11,684 nt of DNA, from NCBI GenBank assembly GCA_014238445.1, contig JABABC010000027.1, positions 1 to 11,684 of the forward strand, in the 5' to 3' direction. The stretch is from Coxiellaceae bacterium. GTDB taxonomy: Bacteria > Pseudomonadota > Gammaproteobacteria > Coxiellales > Coxiellaceae. The position numbers were made by a program, and so were the translations under genes. This document shows, in pieces, positions 1-7,278 of the stretch. Numbering within the stretch: position 1 is the first letter of the stretch; each line of letters opens with the position of its first letter. Under the pieces are notes generated by a model. It saw nothing but the letters and a program-made list of their open reading frames with translations. It made no database searches and was not told the origin of the DNA.

Positions 1-7
1 GATATCA

Positions 8-814
8 ATGAACCTTTATAAAAAAATAATTGGCGCATCTTTCATAGGCTGTATACTTTCATCAATCCCCACATGGGCGGTTTGCAACGACACTAATAGC
101 GCATGGGCATCTTTCTTTGATAAAACTTTTATCGGCAAACCCCAGGATTCTAAAGGACTAGTCGTCATGCAGCTATTGAATAATGCAAATGATGGTATCT
201 CTATTGCTGGCGCTTTTAACAACAATAACACGAATACTTGGCAAATATTTAACGGCGAATGCAGCATAGTTCAGCCTAAGAATTTACTACAATGCCCCTA
301 TACAACCTTACAGAAAAAAAGCGGCACAATAGAATTCAAACATGACAAGAAAGGTCTCTCATCAAAAATTCATTCTAAACAAGGTAAATTTAATCGAAAT
401 CACACTTGGATACAAATAGAATCACCCCAGAAACTCTTTATCCTTTCCAGAAAGAAGATTAGCAATGCTATTCCAAAAACCTTTGAAAATATTCAACCTG
501 GTGGCTATTTTGTCGATCAAAATAAAAACAGTAAGAACCTTATGCAAATAATGAGGCAGAATGGATCATTTTCTGTCAGAGGTCTATATTTCAGTAATAA
601 TGCTTTTGATACGTGGAATACAACCGATTGCAAGAAACAAAAAAGTAATACCCTACGCTGTACGTACACCACCTCACAAAAAAATGAAGGGATTATAACT
701 TTTACGATACAAGATAGTGCAATCCATAGTGACCTTGAGACAAAGAAAAAAAGTTTTTCGCGTACAACACATAACTGGCACCCTCTGAAGATACAAGCTC
801 TTTCAGACATATAA
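8..814 (+). CDS. Uncharacterised Sec-exported protein with two divergent copies of one domain
   Basis: I do not recognise this 268-residue protein. It begins with a typical Sec signal peptide: positive residues K5-K6, a hydrophobic stretch at about 7-20, and a likely cleavage after A24 in PTWA|VC. The mature part is rich in Asn, Lys and Thr and looks like two copies of one domain, about residues 34-136 and 158-260. The best matching cores are 63-110 and 186-232, sharing a Gly-hydrophobic strand, a TW pair, a Cys pair about ten residues apart (C85/C96 and C208/C218), the string YTT at 98-100 and 220-222, and a following GxIxF strand. The Cys pairs suggest a disulfide in each copy, so the product is probably periplasmic or secreted. 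Only seven bases precede the ATG, so no ribosome site can be judged and an earlier start is possible. The gene reads more A/T-rich than aspS (21 G+C of 60 at 181-240). No function is inferred. Confidence 0.8.
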   Translation: MNLYKKIIGASFIGCILSSIPTWAVCNDTNSAWASFFDKTFIGKPQDSKGLVVMQLLNNANDGISIAGAFNNNNTNTWQIFNGECSIVQPKNLLQCPYTTLQKKSGTIEFKHDKKGLSSKIHSKQGKFNRNHTWIQIESPQKLFILSRKKISNAIPKTFENIQPGGYFVDQNKNSKNLMQIMRQNGSFSVRGLYFSNNAFDTWNTTDCKKQKSNTLRCTYTTSQKNEGIITFTIQDSAIHSDLETKKKSFSRTTHNWHPLKIQALSDI

Positions 815-825
815 TAACCTGTGAC

Positions 826-850
826 AATCCCGAGCTAGCTCGGGATTTTT
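826..850 (+). terminator. Rho-independent terminator after the secreted-protein gene
   Basis: Positions 826-847 form a perfect 22-bp palindrome with two 11-base arms and a C/G-rich stem centre, and five T residues lie at 846-850. It starts 11 bases after the stop codon of the upstream gene. This is a strong intrinsic terminator for that gene and separates it from aspS. With a perfect palindrome the top base pairs must open to make a loop, so the real stem is probably nine or ten base pairs. Confidence 0.85.
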
Positions 851-905
851 CCTCACATAACGGCACGACGTCATTACAATCACCTTAGTCTTCAACGAAC
901 AGATA

Positions 906-934
906 TTGCCTACTTGTCAGACAATCGGTAATAT
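906..934 (+). promoter_or_regulatory. Likely sigma-70 promoter of aspS
   Basis: A -35-like TTGCCT (906-911) and a -10-like TAATAT (929-934) are separated by 17 bases, the optimal spacing. Each matches four of six consensus positions. They lie between the preceding terminator and the aspS start at 964, so aspS should be transcribed on its own. The predicted transcript starts around 941, giving a short leader of about 20 bases. A nearby TTGTCA at 914-919 is only nine bases from the same -10 and was not chosen. Confidence 0.5.
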
Positions 935-963
935 AGCGAGTTTTCCATGATCAGGATGCTCCC

Positions 964-2754
964 ATGCGCACACATATCAGTACCGATATCAATGAATCCC
1001 TTATTAGTGAGACTGTCACCTTGTGCGGCTGGGTACAGACACGTCGCGATTTAGGCGGACTCATCTTTTTAGACCTCCGCGACCATGGTAATATTGTTCA
1101 AATAATGTGCGACCCTGAGCATCTCTCATCACTCACCACAGCCCAATCTGTTCGTAACGAATACGTGATTCAAGTCACTGGCACGGTCAGGCAACGCCCT
1201 GAAGGCACTACCAATCAACAGTTACCCTCTGGGCAAGTTGAAGTGATTGCGACTGAACTCACCATTTTAAACGCCTCAGCCCCCTTACCCTTATTGCTGG
1301 ATGAACAAGCACAAACCGCAGAAGAAACACGCCTTAAATACCGTTATCTGGATTTACGTCGCCCCATCATGAGTCGCCGCCTCCAATGTCGCGCTCAACT
1401 CAATCACATCATTCGTAACTTTTTACATCAAGCTCAATTCACCGAAGTCGAAACACCGTGTTTAACGAGTGCCACTCCAGAAGGTGCTCGAGATTACTTA
1501 GTGCCTAGCCGACACCAACCCGGTAATTTTTACGCACTGCCTCAATCACCACAAATTTTCAAACAACTCCTCATGGTGGCAGGCGTTGAACGTTACTACC
1601 AAATTGTACGCTGCTTTCGTGATGAAGACCTACGTGCAGATCGTCAACCTGAATTCACTCAGCTTGATCTTGAAATGTCATTCATTGAAGAGTCTGACAT
1701 CATGGACCTCATGGAAAACATGATCCGTGAAGTATTTCAAACGCTCATTAATATCGAATTACCCAGTTCATTCCCACGCCTAACCTATGCTGAAGCGATG
1801 CATCGCTATGGTAGTGACCGACCAGATCTACGTAATCCATTAGAGCTCACTGAACTGAGTGACTTATTAGAAAGTGTTGAATTCAAGGTCTTCCAAACGG
1901 CAGCTAACGACCCACATAGTCGTGTTGCTGCAATCCGTGTACCGGGTGGCACCAGCTTGAGTCGTAAGCAGATTGATGGCTACACCAAAGACATCGCTAA
2001 ATTTGGCGCCAAAGGTCTCGCTTACATTAAGGTCAATGACATACAACAAGGCATGGAAGGCTTACAATCCCCTATTCTAAAATTCCTACCTGACAACACG
2101 GTATTAGAAATTGTTAAACGCGTACAGGCTGAAACTGGAGATATCTTATTCTTTGGTGCTGATACCACTAAGATTGTTAACAATGCCTTGGGAGCACTGC
2201 GCGACCAACTAGCTCGCGACCTAGATCTCTTAACAGATACCTGGAAACCACTCTGGGTGATTGATTTCCCGATGTTTGAACCCAATGATGCTGGCCACTG
2301 CCAATCACTGCATCATCCGTTCACAGCACCACACACCAGTGATATTGAAGCTATTCAAAACGATCCGTTTAATTGTGTGTCTCGTGCCTACGACATGATC
2401 ATTAATGGGCATGAAGTCGGTGGTGGCTCAATCCGCATTCATCAACAGGCCATACAGAAAGCCGTTTTTGAATTACTACGCATTAGCCCTGAAGAAGCTG
2501 AAGCCAAATTTTCACACCTCTTGCAAGCTCTACAATACGGTTGCCCGCCTCATGGTGGCATGGCATTTGGTCTTGATCGCTTAGCGATGTTATTAACCAA
2601 CACAGACTCCATCCGCGATGTGATTGCTTTTCCAAAAACGCAAAGTGGTCAATGCCCACTGACCAATGCTCCATCATCCGTGGATTTTGCTCAACTGCAT
2701 GAACTAGGTATTCGTGTAGCACATTCAACCACAGAAAAAACACGACAAGAATAA
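964..2754 (+). CDS. aspS: Aspartyl-tRNA synthetase (class II, bacterial type)
   Basis: This 596-residue enzyme, close to the usual bacterial length of about 590, charges tRNA-Asp with aspartate in the cytoplasm. The N-terminal OB-fold anticodon-binding domain covers about residues 1-105. The class II catalytic core follows, with the YRYLDLRR block (126-133), the QSPQIFKQ substrate-pocket region (194-201), motif 2 FRDEDLRADRQPEFTQLD (218-235), the bacterial GAD insertion at about 280-430, GGGSIRI (486-492) and motif 3 around GMAFGLDRLAML (532-543). All expected catalytic blocks are present without a break. The ATG has an AGGA at 953-956, seven bases upstream. Residue 30 is Leu (RRDLGG), as in the tRNA-Asp-specific E. 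coli enzyme and unlike the His of non-discriminating enzymes such as that of Pseudomonas aeruginosa. This hints at a discriminating enzyme, but that is inference. The gene converges on icmB. Confidence 0.98.
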   Translation: MRTHISTDINESLISETVTLCGWVQTRRDLGGLIFLDLRDHGNIVQIMCDPEHLSSLTTAQSVRNEYVIQVTGTVRQRPEGTTNQQLPSGQVEVIATELTILNASAPLPLLLDEQAQTAEETRLKYRYLDLRRPIMSRRLQCRAQLNHIIRNFLHQAQFTEVETPCLTSATPEGARDYLVPSRHQPGNFYALPQSPQIFKQLLMVAGVERYYQIVRCFRDEDLRADRQPEFTQLDLEMSFIEESDIMDLMENMIREVFQTLINIELPSSFPRLTYAEAMHRYGSDRPDLRNPLELTELSDLLESVEFKVFQTAANDPHSRVAAIRVPGGTSLSRKQIDGYTKDIAKFGAKGLAYIKVNDIQQGMEGLQSPILKFLPDNTVLEIVKRVQAETGDILFFGADTTKIVNNALGALRDQLARDLDLLTDTWKPLWVIDFPMFEPNDAGHCQSLHHPFTAPHTSDIEAIQNDPFNCVSRAYDMIINGHEVGGGSIRIHQQAIQKAVFELLRISPEEAEAKFSHLLQALQYGCPPHGGMAFGLDRLAMLLTNTDSIRDVIAFPKTQSGQCPLTNAPSSVDFAQLHELGIRVAHSTTEKTRQE

Positions 2755-2763
2755 ATCTATCAT

Positions 2764-2791
2764 AATGCCCTGCACATGCTGTAGGGCATTT
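2764..2791. terminator. Hairpin between converging aspS and icmB, likely shared terminator
   Basis: Arms 2764-2774 and 2780-2790 pair over 11 bp with one G-T pair and a five-base loop (CATGC). The hairpin begins ten bases after the aspS stop. On the plus strand only three T residues (2789-2791) follow, and on the minus strand the tail is also poor, so termination may be moderate. For icmB the minus strand also passes a run of eight T (complement of the A run at 2822-2829) about 15 bases after its stop, but without a convincing stem. Confidence 0.65.
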
Positions 2792-2844
2792 CCACAACCT
2801 CTTCTTTCAAAGCTTAAACTAAAAAAAACTATATTGGGAAGTTA

Positions 2845-5823
2845 TCACTGTGCGGCTTGCGACTCACGGTAGGAAACAATAATATCATCGACAATCTTTT
2901 GACTCATACTCGAACGCACTTCATCATCAATATAAGCGCCATCCGACTTATATTCAGCCAACATATTTTCCATCATTTTAACAGCACTACCCGATGGAAA
3001 ATGTTGCGCTAAGAGTTGTCGAGCGACCTTACCACCAACACGCTTATACAACTGATTTCTCACTTGCACATCATCTGCAGTCGTGTTTAATGCCCATAAC
3101 TCAACTGGACCTAAGGTTGATGTCAATAACTGCGTGTTCAGACCTGATTTAGTCGCAAACTGTGCTAAAAATGTCGCACCACCCTCTCTTGGGCCATGAA
3201 CACGTGTTTTTAACGCCGATTGTGCAGTCTGACTTAAGCCAAACACCTTCGCAGTGCGCTTCACTGCTTGCTCAGGGCCTGCTTCCATAATGAAAACAGA
3301 GGTAGCAAATTCCACCATCACGGAATCAAAGTCATCTAAAGATTGCGATAAGATGGCCACTTGCACCTTCCATTTCCGACCTTCACGCATATCCACTATC
3401 AGTTGATCTCTAACAGCTTGCGCATTTGACGTACGATGAAACTCATCATAAACAATACGCTTAGGATCTTCACGAATTTCAGCAATCCGTTGATGATGAT
3501 AGTGCCGATAGGAGTCTGGCATATCTGAAACGTTTTCTTCCGTTAAATAATAGTGTCTAGCCAAAACATAACGTGCCAACATATACATCACAGCAGTTTG
3601 TCGATTAGCCGCATCACCACCACTACGAGCCACTTCATCTAAATCCAGAGCAACAACGCGTGCGTCTCCCAAATCAAATCGTGTGGGTTGAGATATAATA
3701 GGATACTCACGAACCCCACTGGATATCATTCTTGAAAAAGCATGAATTAAAGGCTCTCCGGTAGGAGCTATAATTTTACCGTATAAATCCTCAATGGCAG
3801 GCAAACGAGAAATAGCGGTCACATCAGCCAACACCGGCATCGCTTGACGCTGAGCCATCATCGCTTCTTGATAAAATCCCGCTATAAACAACGAGTCAGT
3901 GACTTCCCACCATGACGTTGCTGCATCAAAGACAAAACCAATTTCCTCCAACACCCCATCGACTTGATCTTCTAAGCCTGAAGCATAGGTATTTGGCTTA
4001 GCATCATCAGCATACTGTTTATATAACTCATCAACAATTAATCCCGACATATCTGCAATGCCGTCATAGGTTTTATCTGAACCCACGGGCGTCGCTAATA
4101 ATGACAAGAAGTTAACTAAAAAACTTCTTTCCTGAGGCGATGGATAACGGCAACCTAACTGTGTATCAAATGGGTTAATCGCATAATCCGTATTCATCCT
4201 TAAGCGATGATAAGCGACTAAATGTTTTTTGTTTAAAGGTAACGCATCTTGCAACAAGGCAATTAAACCACTACTTGATGGCCCTATGTCAATGATAGCA
4301 ATACGAGGCAATCGCACTAAACCAGGTGACATACACACAGCCAGATTAATGGCATTCGATAACACAGACTTACCTGAACCAGGTCGCGCATAAAATAAGT
4401 CAATCCAGGTTGTTTGATGGCGAGAGCCAGGATGATAGGGCCAAGGTTTACCATCCGGTGAGCGAAATAACATCGCACCAGACTCCCAAGGAGAAGACGG
4501 TCTAAACAGTGGCAACATATGCAATACGTCAGATAGTGGCGCAATACTCGGAACAGCAACACTTTTAGAAGAGACGCCCATCATGGATGAGACCACGCCT
4601 TCATAAGCATCGCCACAGTACTCAGATACATCGCAAGATCCCCAGCCTTCAATCGCTTTGGCTAGAATAGAAGCTCTAGATCTCAACAAACGAATATCAC
4701 CTTCAGGCGCCCAGGTACATGCAGTCACACGGAAGCGAACAACGGCATCATCGGCATTGAGGTTAATATAAGATAGCAAGTTAAGGGAATCTGAAATTAG
4801 CCGGTTTTGCTGAGATGAAAAGGTCAATACTGCCGCAATGGTTGCACGCAACTTACTCAAACCAAGACCATGACTATCAATTAAAAATGAAATACGCCAA
4901 GGGATTTTTGATTGTAAAGTTCTGGAAAACAAGCGTACAAAATTCTGAACTTCTTTTGGAAACAGGTCGATATAAACCGAAGAATAAATCCGATCGCCAA
5001 CACGAGCTGTTCTTAAATCCAGCACTTCAGCATCTCTTGGTAGTATTTGTTTAGATAATGAAGGCCATGTTAAATCTGCCACATCACCACGAGCATTCTT
5101 ATATTCCTTGAGTGTCACTTTATCGCCAGGCAATACCGGCTCCCAATCTCGATCGGTAAACTCTGGGTCTGCAATTTGACGCATTGCATAGACCGCTTCA
5201 TGCACTGAAAGAACACGCCCTACGAGACCATAGACTTGAAAATCACTATTAACAGAAGCAACAAAGGCATCATGACTTTCTCTCAAATCAGTAACCGTTG
5301 ACATAATATTTTGCGTTAATAAAAAAGGAGGGATTTTATTTTTTTTAATTTGTTTAAGTTTTTCTTTATTAGAGCGCTTCAACTGCTCATTGCTTAAAAC
5401 ACCTAATTGTGTCCATAAGACAATATAACACTCTTCATAAGCACAATATTTTGAAAGGTGGGTCACTCTCTCAGAAAATAAATCTTCAAAATCTAATTCT
5501 AATGTTTGAGCAGTATCGCGAGCAAAAGAAAGAATGCCCTCAATTTCTTGAGCGACATTATCTTTATTATAGGTAAAAAACACCTGAATTGTTCGCCCAG
5601 GCTGGGACATCGTGGTCTGCAAGGATTGGCGGATACCTGTTTGAATATAGTCAAATTCATCTCGACCAATGAGGGAAGTCACACCGGATAATTTGATAAC
5701 ACTCACGAGCGCCCCATCATTACCCACTAACGTTGTCTGACTGTCGGCTGTTTGAATATCACAATAGGACAAAGTTGACTGTTTAAATAGTGTGCCAATC
5801 CATGAAAATAATACCTTGAACAT
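2845..5823 (-). CDS. icmB: Dot/Icm secretion ATPase IcmB (DotO), VirB4/TraU-like
   Basis: This 992-residue protein, close to the roughly 1000 of Legionella IcmB, is the VirB4-class ATPase that sits at the cytoplasmic face of the Dot/Icm channel together with DotB and is needed for effector export. The N-terminal part (about 1-430) lacks nucleotide motifs and would dock to the membrane complex. The ATPase domain holds a Walker A motif ARPGSGKS (479-486), a strand with IAIIDIG (508-514), the Walker B strand RIVYDEFHR (789-797, acidic pair D793-E794) and a following ILSQSLDDF (824-832) like the glutamine motif of VirB4/TraC proteins. No transmembrane segment is obvious. The ATG is preceded by GAGAAG with a short spacer, a weak ribosome site. 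It is last in the minus-strand run, 70 bases after icmJ. In L. pneumophila the run continues to tphA and icmF, whereas here aspS follows in the opposite direction. Confidence 0.96.
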   Translation of the reverse strand: MFKVLFSWIGTLFKQSTLSYCDIQTADSQTTLVGNDGALVSVIKLSGVTSLIGRDEFDYIQTGIRQSLQTTMSQPGRTIQVFFTYNKDNVAQEIEGILSFARDTAQTLELDFEDLFSERVTHLSKYCAYEECYIVLWTQLGVLSNEQLKRSNKEKLKQIKKNKIPPFLLTQNIMSTVTDLRESHDAFVASVNSDFQVYGLVGRVLSVHEAVYAMRQIADPEFTDRDWEPVLPGDKVTLKEYKNARGDVADLTWPSLSKQILPRDAEVLDLRTARVGDRIYSSVYIDLFPKEVQNFVRLFSRTLQSKIPWRISFLIDSHGLGLSKLRATIAAVLTFSSQQNRLISDSLNLLSYINLNADDAVVRFRVTACTWAPEGDIRLLRSRASILAKAIEGWGSCDVSEYCGDAYEGVVSSMMGVSSKSVAVPSIAPLSDVLHMLPLFRPSSPWESGAMLFRSPDGKPWPYHPGSRHQTTWIDLFYARPGSGKSVLSNAINLAVCMSPGLVRLPRIAIIDIGPSSSGLIALLQDALPLNKKHLVAYHRLRMNTDYAINPFDTQLGCRYPSPQERSFLVNFLSLLATPVGSDKTYDGIADMSGLIVDELYKQYADDAKPNTYASGLEDQVDGVLEEIGFVFDAATSWWEVTDSLFIAGFYQEAMMAQRQAMPVLADVTAISRLPAIEDLYGKIIAPTGEPLIHAFSRMISSGVREYPIISQPTRFDLGDARVVALDLDEVARSGGDAANRQTAVMYMLARYVLARHYYLTEENVSDMPDSYRHYHHQRIAEIREDPKRIVYDEFHRTSNAQAVRDQLIVDMREGRKWKVQVAILSQSLDDFDSVMVEFATSVFIMEAGPEQAVKRTAKVFGLSQTAQSALKTRVHGPREGGATFLAQFATKSGLNTQLLTSTLGPVELWALNTTADDVQVRNQLYKRVGGKVARQLLAQHFPSGSAVKMMENMLAEYKSDGAYIDDEVRSSMSQKIVDDIIVSYRESQAAQ

Positions 5824-5893
5824 AATCTTCTCTAATAATTACAATGTGTTACATCATTATGGCATAGATTACAGCATGACGGGTAATTCACGT

Positions 5894-6526
5894 CTAATAA
5901 TTTGCCAACAATTGAGCACCATCCTCGGCCCACTGATTCAGCAAGCCCGAAAAGGCTTTCAAACTTGGCAAGAGACGTATTTTCTCATCCACAACCCGAT
6001 GGATTTTCTCAGAGGATTCTGAATCCGCATCTAGCAACACCTGACCATAAAATGCAGGATTACTCATTCCAGCCCCTAATGACGTCTCAACCACCTGCGA
6101 CCGAAGGCGCAAACTTCTATAGATATTTTTTGCATCATTTGCTGTAGCCGTCTTTAATACCATGGATGCAAACAAATGGTGACACACCGCATTCAATTCA
6201 GATTGAGTAAATTCAGGTAAATAAATCAAAACACCGCCAGTATTATCGCTAATCCCAACTGACTGAATAAAATGACACTGCGCACAAAACGGGCATGCTA
6301 CTGTTAAATTAGATTGCTTATTATTGACGTAATTTAAATCACGATTAACAATATCCATGTGGGCCATTGACTGAAAACCACAATACTGGCAAGTAAAATT
6401 ATCTCGAGCTTCAATCTTCTTTTGAAATGCAAGAAAGGCAGAATCTGCCTTTCTTGTCATATAAAGTTGCCAATTTTTTTGATTGGCTAATAAAGAGAGT
6501 GATAAGTACTGATGTGATGATTGCAT
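5894..6526 (-). CDS. icmJ: Dot/Icm coupling-complex zinc protein IcmJ (DotN)
   Basis: This 210-residue protein matches IcmJ/DotN in length (about 208 in Legionella), gene position and cysteine pattern. DotN binds the type IV coupling ATPase DotL at the inner membrane and, with DotM, IcmS, IcmW and LvgA, forms the platform that recruits effectors. Two metal-binding knuckles are visible: CQYC (C46, C49) and CPFC (C78, C81), with C84 and H85 just after. Between them lies an Asp/Asn-rich segment including DLNYVNN (63-69), which gives an HNH or treble-clef look, although nuclease activity is not known for the family. The product is soluble with no signal peptide. A good GAGAGG (complement of 6532-6537) sits five bases before the ATG. 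Only 19 bases separate it from icmD, so the two are co-transcribed. Confidence 0.94.
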   Translation of the reverse strand: MQSSHQYLSLSLLANQKNWQLYMTRKADSAFLAFQKKIEARDNFTCQYCGFQSMAHMDIVNRDLNYVNNKQSNLTVACPFCAQCHFIQSVGISDNTGGVLIYLPEFTQSELNAVCHHLFASMVLKTATANDAKNIYRSLRLRSQVVETSLGAGMSNPAFYGQVLLDADSESSEKIHRVVDEKIRLLPSLKAFSGLLNQWAEDGAQLLANY

Positions 6527-6545
6527 ATACGCCTCTCTTCAATCG

Positions 6546-6956
6546 TTAGCCCGTTGTACCACCAATCAATGTATTCATATCCTGGCCCGTCACTGTTCCT
6601 GTAGTGACACTAGATCCGAATGCAGCTTGGTTTGCAGTAGGTAACAAGAGTGGAAATACAGTCAGTGCTGCACCGATAACTAATAATGTGACACCGTTAC
6701 TAATAGGTACCTGAGTAGGCTGATCTTTATGCTGCTTCATCTTAAAGAAAGACGCACAGATTAAAGAAATACCAACTATCAAAGCAACATTAGTAATAAT
6801 ATTCGCGACGTAGCTAATAGTACTCTGCATGTTGGTAGAGATAGATGCGATGGTTAAATCATCGGCATAACTCACACCTGCAATTAAACCAACACCTGCC
6901 AAAATAGGTAATGATTTAAGGATCATTCGTCCCATAGTCTTTGCAAAAGTTTTCAT
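6546..6956 (-). CDS. icmD: Dot/Icm small inner-membrane protein IcmD (DotP)
   Basis: This 136-residue hydrophobic protein corresponds to IcmD/DotP (about 132 residues in Legionella; TraR in IncI plasmids) by position and layout. It has an N-terminal signal-like helix at about 11-30 ending in SYA|DD, so it may be processed after A31. Two more membrane helices follow at about 50-72 and 87-107, joined by a short polar loop with KMKQHKDQ (72-79) that should face the cytoplasm. The Gly/Thr-rich tail (114-136) has no charged residue except one Asp. The signal peptide plus two helices recall VirB2-like pilins in outline, but no such role is established. Its exact role in the machine is poorly defined. 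An excellent AGGAG (complement of 6966-6970) stands nine bases before the ATG. It is the first gene after a 322-bp gap holding a likely PmrA-type promoter. Confidence 0.92.
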   Translation of the reverse strand: MKTFAKTMGRMILKSLPILAGVGLIAGVSYADDLTIASISTNMQSTISYVANIITNVALIVGISLICASFFKMKQHKDQPTQVPISNGVTLLVIGAALTVFPLLLPTANQAAFGSSVTTGTVTGQDMNTLIGGTTG

Positions 6957-7021
6957 TGTTTTTAACTCCTCATACGTTATTTAATAGTCTACAAAGCATT
7001 TACACCATTACGCCCTGTAAA

Positions 7022-7040
7022 GGTATAAAATAACTATACC
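7022..7040. promoter_or_regulatory. Dyad overlapping the icmD -10 and start region
   Basis: GGTATA (7022-7027) and TATACC (7035-7040) are perfect 6-base inverted arms around a seven-base centre. The dyad covers the proposed -10 and the predicted transcription start of the icmD promoter. It could be an operator for a dimeric repressor or part of an early RNA stem. Short A/T-rich dyads also arise by chance, so the assignment is weak. Confidence 0.3.
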
Positions 7041-7076
7041 AGTTGAACCTTAAGGTAATATTAAAAAATGGTTAAA
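7033..7076 (-). promoter_or_regulatory. PmrA-type promoter of icmD-icmJ-icmB with three half-sites
   Basis: Read on the minus strand, TTTAAC (7076-7071), TTTAAT (7065-7060) and CTTAAG (7054-7049) repeat with exactly 11-bp start-to-start spacing. The last two fit the PmrA box YTTAAK-N5-YTTAAK fully, and the first misses one position. In the longer Legionella form (cTTAATatT, 2 bases, cTTAATatT) the site 7065-7046 also aligns well. Ten bases downstream lies TATAGT (7038-7033), a good -10. A 17-base spacer would put the -35 at ATATTA, a poor match, so an activator bound over the -35 region is needed. PmrA is known to control icm/dot genes in Legionella and Coxiella. The predicted leader to the icmD ATG at 6956 is about 70 bases. 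The regulator itself is not in the window. Confidence 0.65.
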
Positions 7077-7128
7077 AAGTGTACTTATATTCGATATTTA
7101 AGGGTGATTTAATCATTAGTTGTTCACG

Positions 7129-7215
7129 TTAACGATCACATAGGAAAGCAATCACACACATAATAAAAAGCTCTGTCATTGGGAAAACAAAAGCAAACCA
7201 ACACATTGGAAACAT
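7129..7215 (-). CDS. Possible 28-residue hydrophobic peptide, doubtful
   Basis: An ATG at 7215-7213 opens a 28-codon frame ending in TAA at 7131-7129. The product is strongly hydrophobic (Phe, Met, Ile, Val, Cys) with a single internal Glu (E15) and a charged end DR (27-28), which would fit one membrane-spanning helix. An in-frame TAG six bases upstream of the ATG rules out an earlier ATG. There is no recognisable Shine-Dalgarno before this ATG or before the later Met codons 4, 13 and 19. T-rich intergenic DNA readily gives such frames by chance. It lies upstream of the PmrA-type promoter, so it would need readthrough from icmC or a promoter of its own. Confidence 0.15.
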   Translation of the reverse strand: MFPMCWFAFVFPMTELFIMCVIAFLCDR

Positions 7216-7278
7216 ACACTATAAAATAGCTTTTACTGGAACTGATAGAGTCTTGCTGAAAAAAGGAAACTTTATTAC

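Larger units (their letters stand above)
6957..7278. other. 322-bp intergenic region between icmC and icmD
   Basis: This is the only large gap in the icm run and is A/T-rich. Reading toward icmD it contains a possible 28-codon hydrophobic ORF (7215-7129), three half-sites at 7076-7049, a -10 element at 7038-7033, a 6-bp dyad at 7022-7040, and a leader of about 70 bases. The leader can form a weak stem from arms 6999-7004 and 7016-7021 around an 11-base loop. I see no convincing intrinsic terminator after icmC: a weak pairing just past its stop followed by six T residues on the minus strand is the nearest candidate. No tRNA or recognised RNA gene was seen. Confidence 0.7.

Noticed and set aside
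1..12. Same 12-mer GATATCAATGAA at 1-12 and 985-996
   Set aside because: A few shared 12-mers are expected by chance in a window this size, and similarity stops right after; not a repeat or attachment site.
2483..2797. 104-codon minus-strand open frame overlapping the end of aspS
   Set aside because: It lies mostly opposite conserved aspS catalytic sequence and its last part runs through the terminator hairpin; no ribosome site and no recognisable domain.
5792..6147. Two overlapping plus-strand frames of 76 and 81 codons opposite the icmB start and the icmJ end
   Set aside because: Both are shadows of the two real minus-strand genes and the 70-bp gap between them, with no ribosome site or family features.
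6999..7021. TTTACA/TGTAAA inverted arms in the icmD leader, considered as a riboswitch or attenuator
   Set aside because: Only six A/T-rich pairs around an 11-base loop, with no U tract or second structure.
7105..7115. TGATTTAATCA palindrome in the icmC-icmD gap
   Set aside because: Short A/T-rich symmetry with no matching family operator and no promoter element placed against it.
7127..7137. CGTTAACG palindrome near TGTGATC, considered as a CRP or other global regulator site
   Set aside because: The right half of a CRP site (TCACA) is missing at the required spacing, and an eight-base palindrome alone is not informative.
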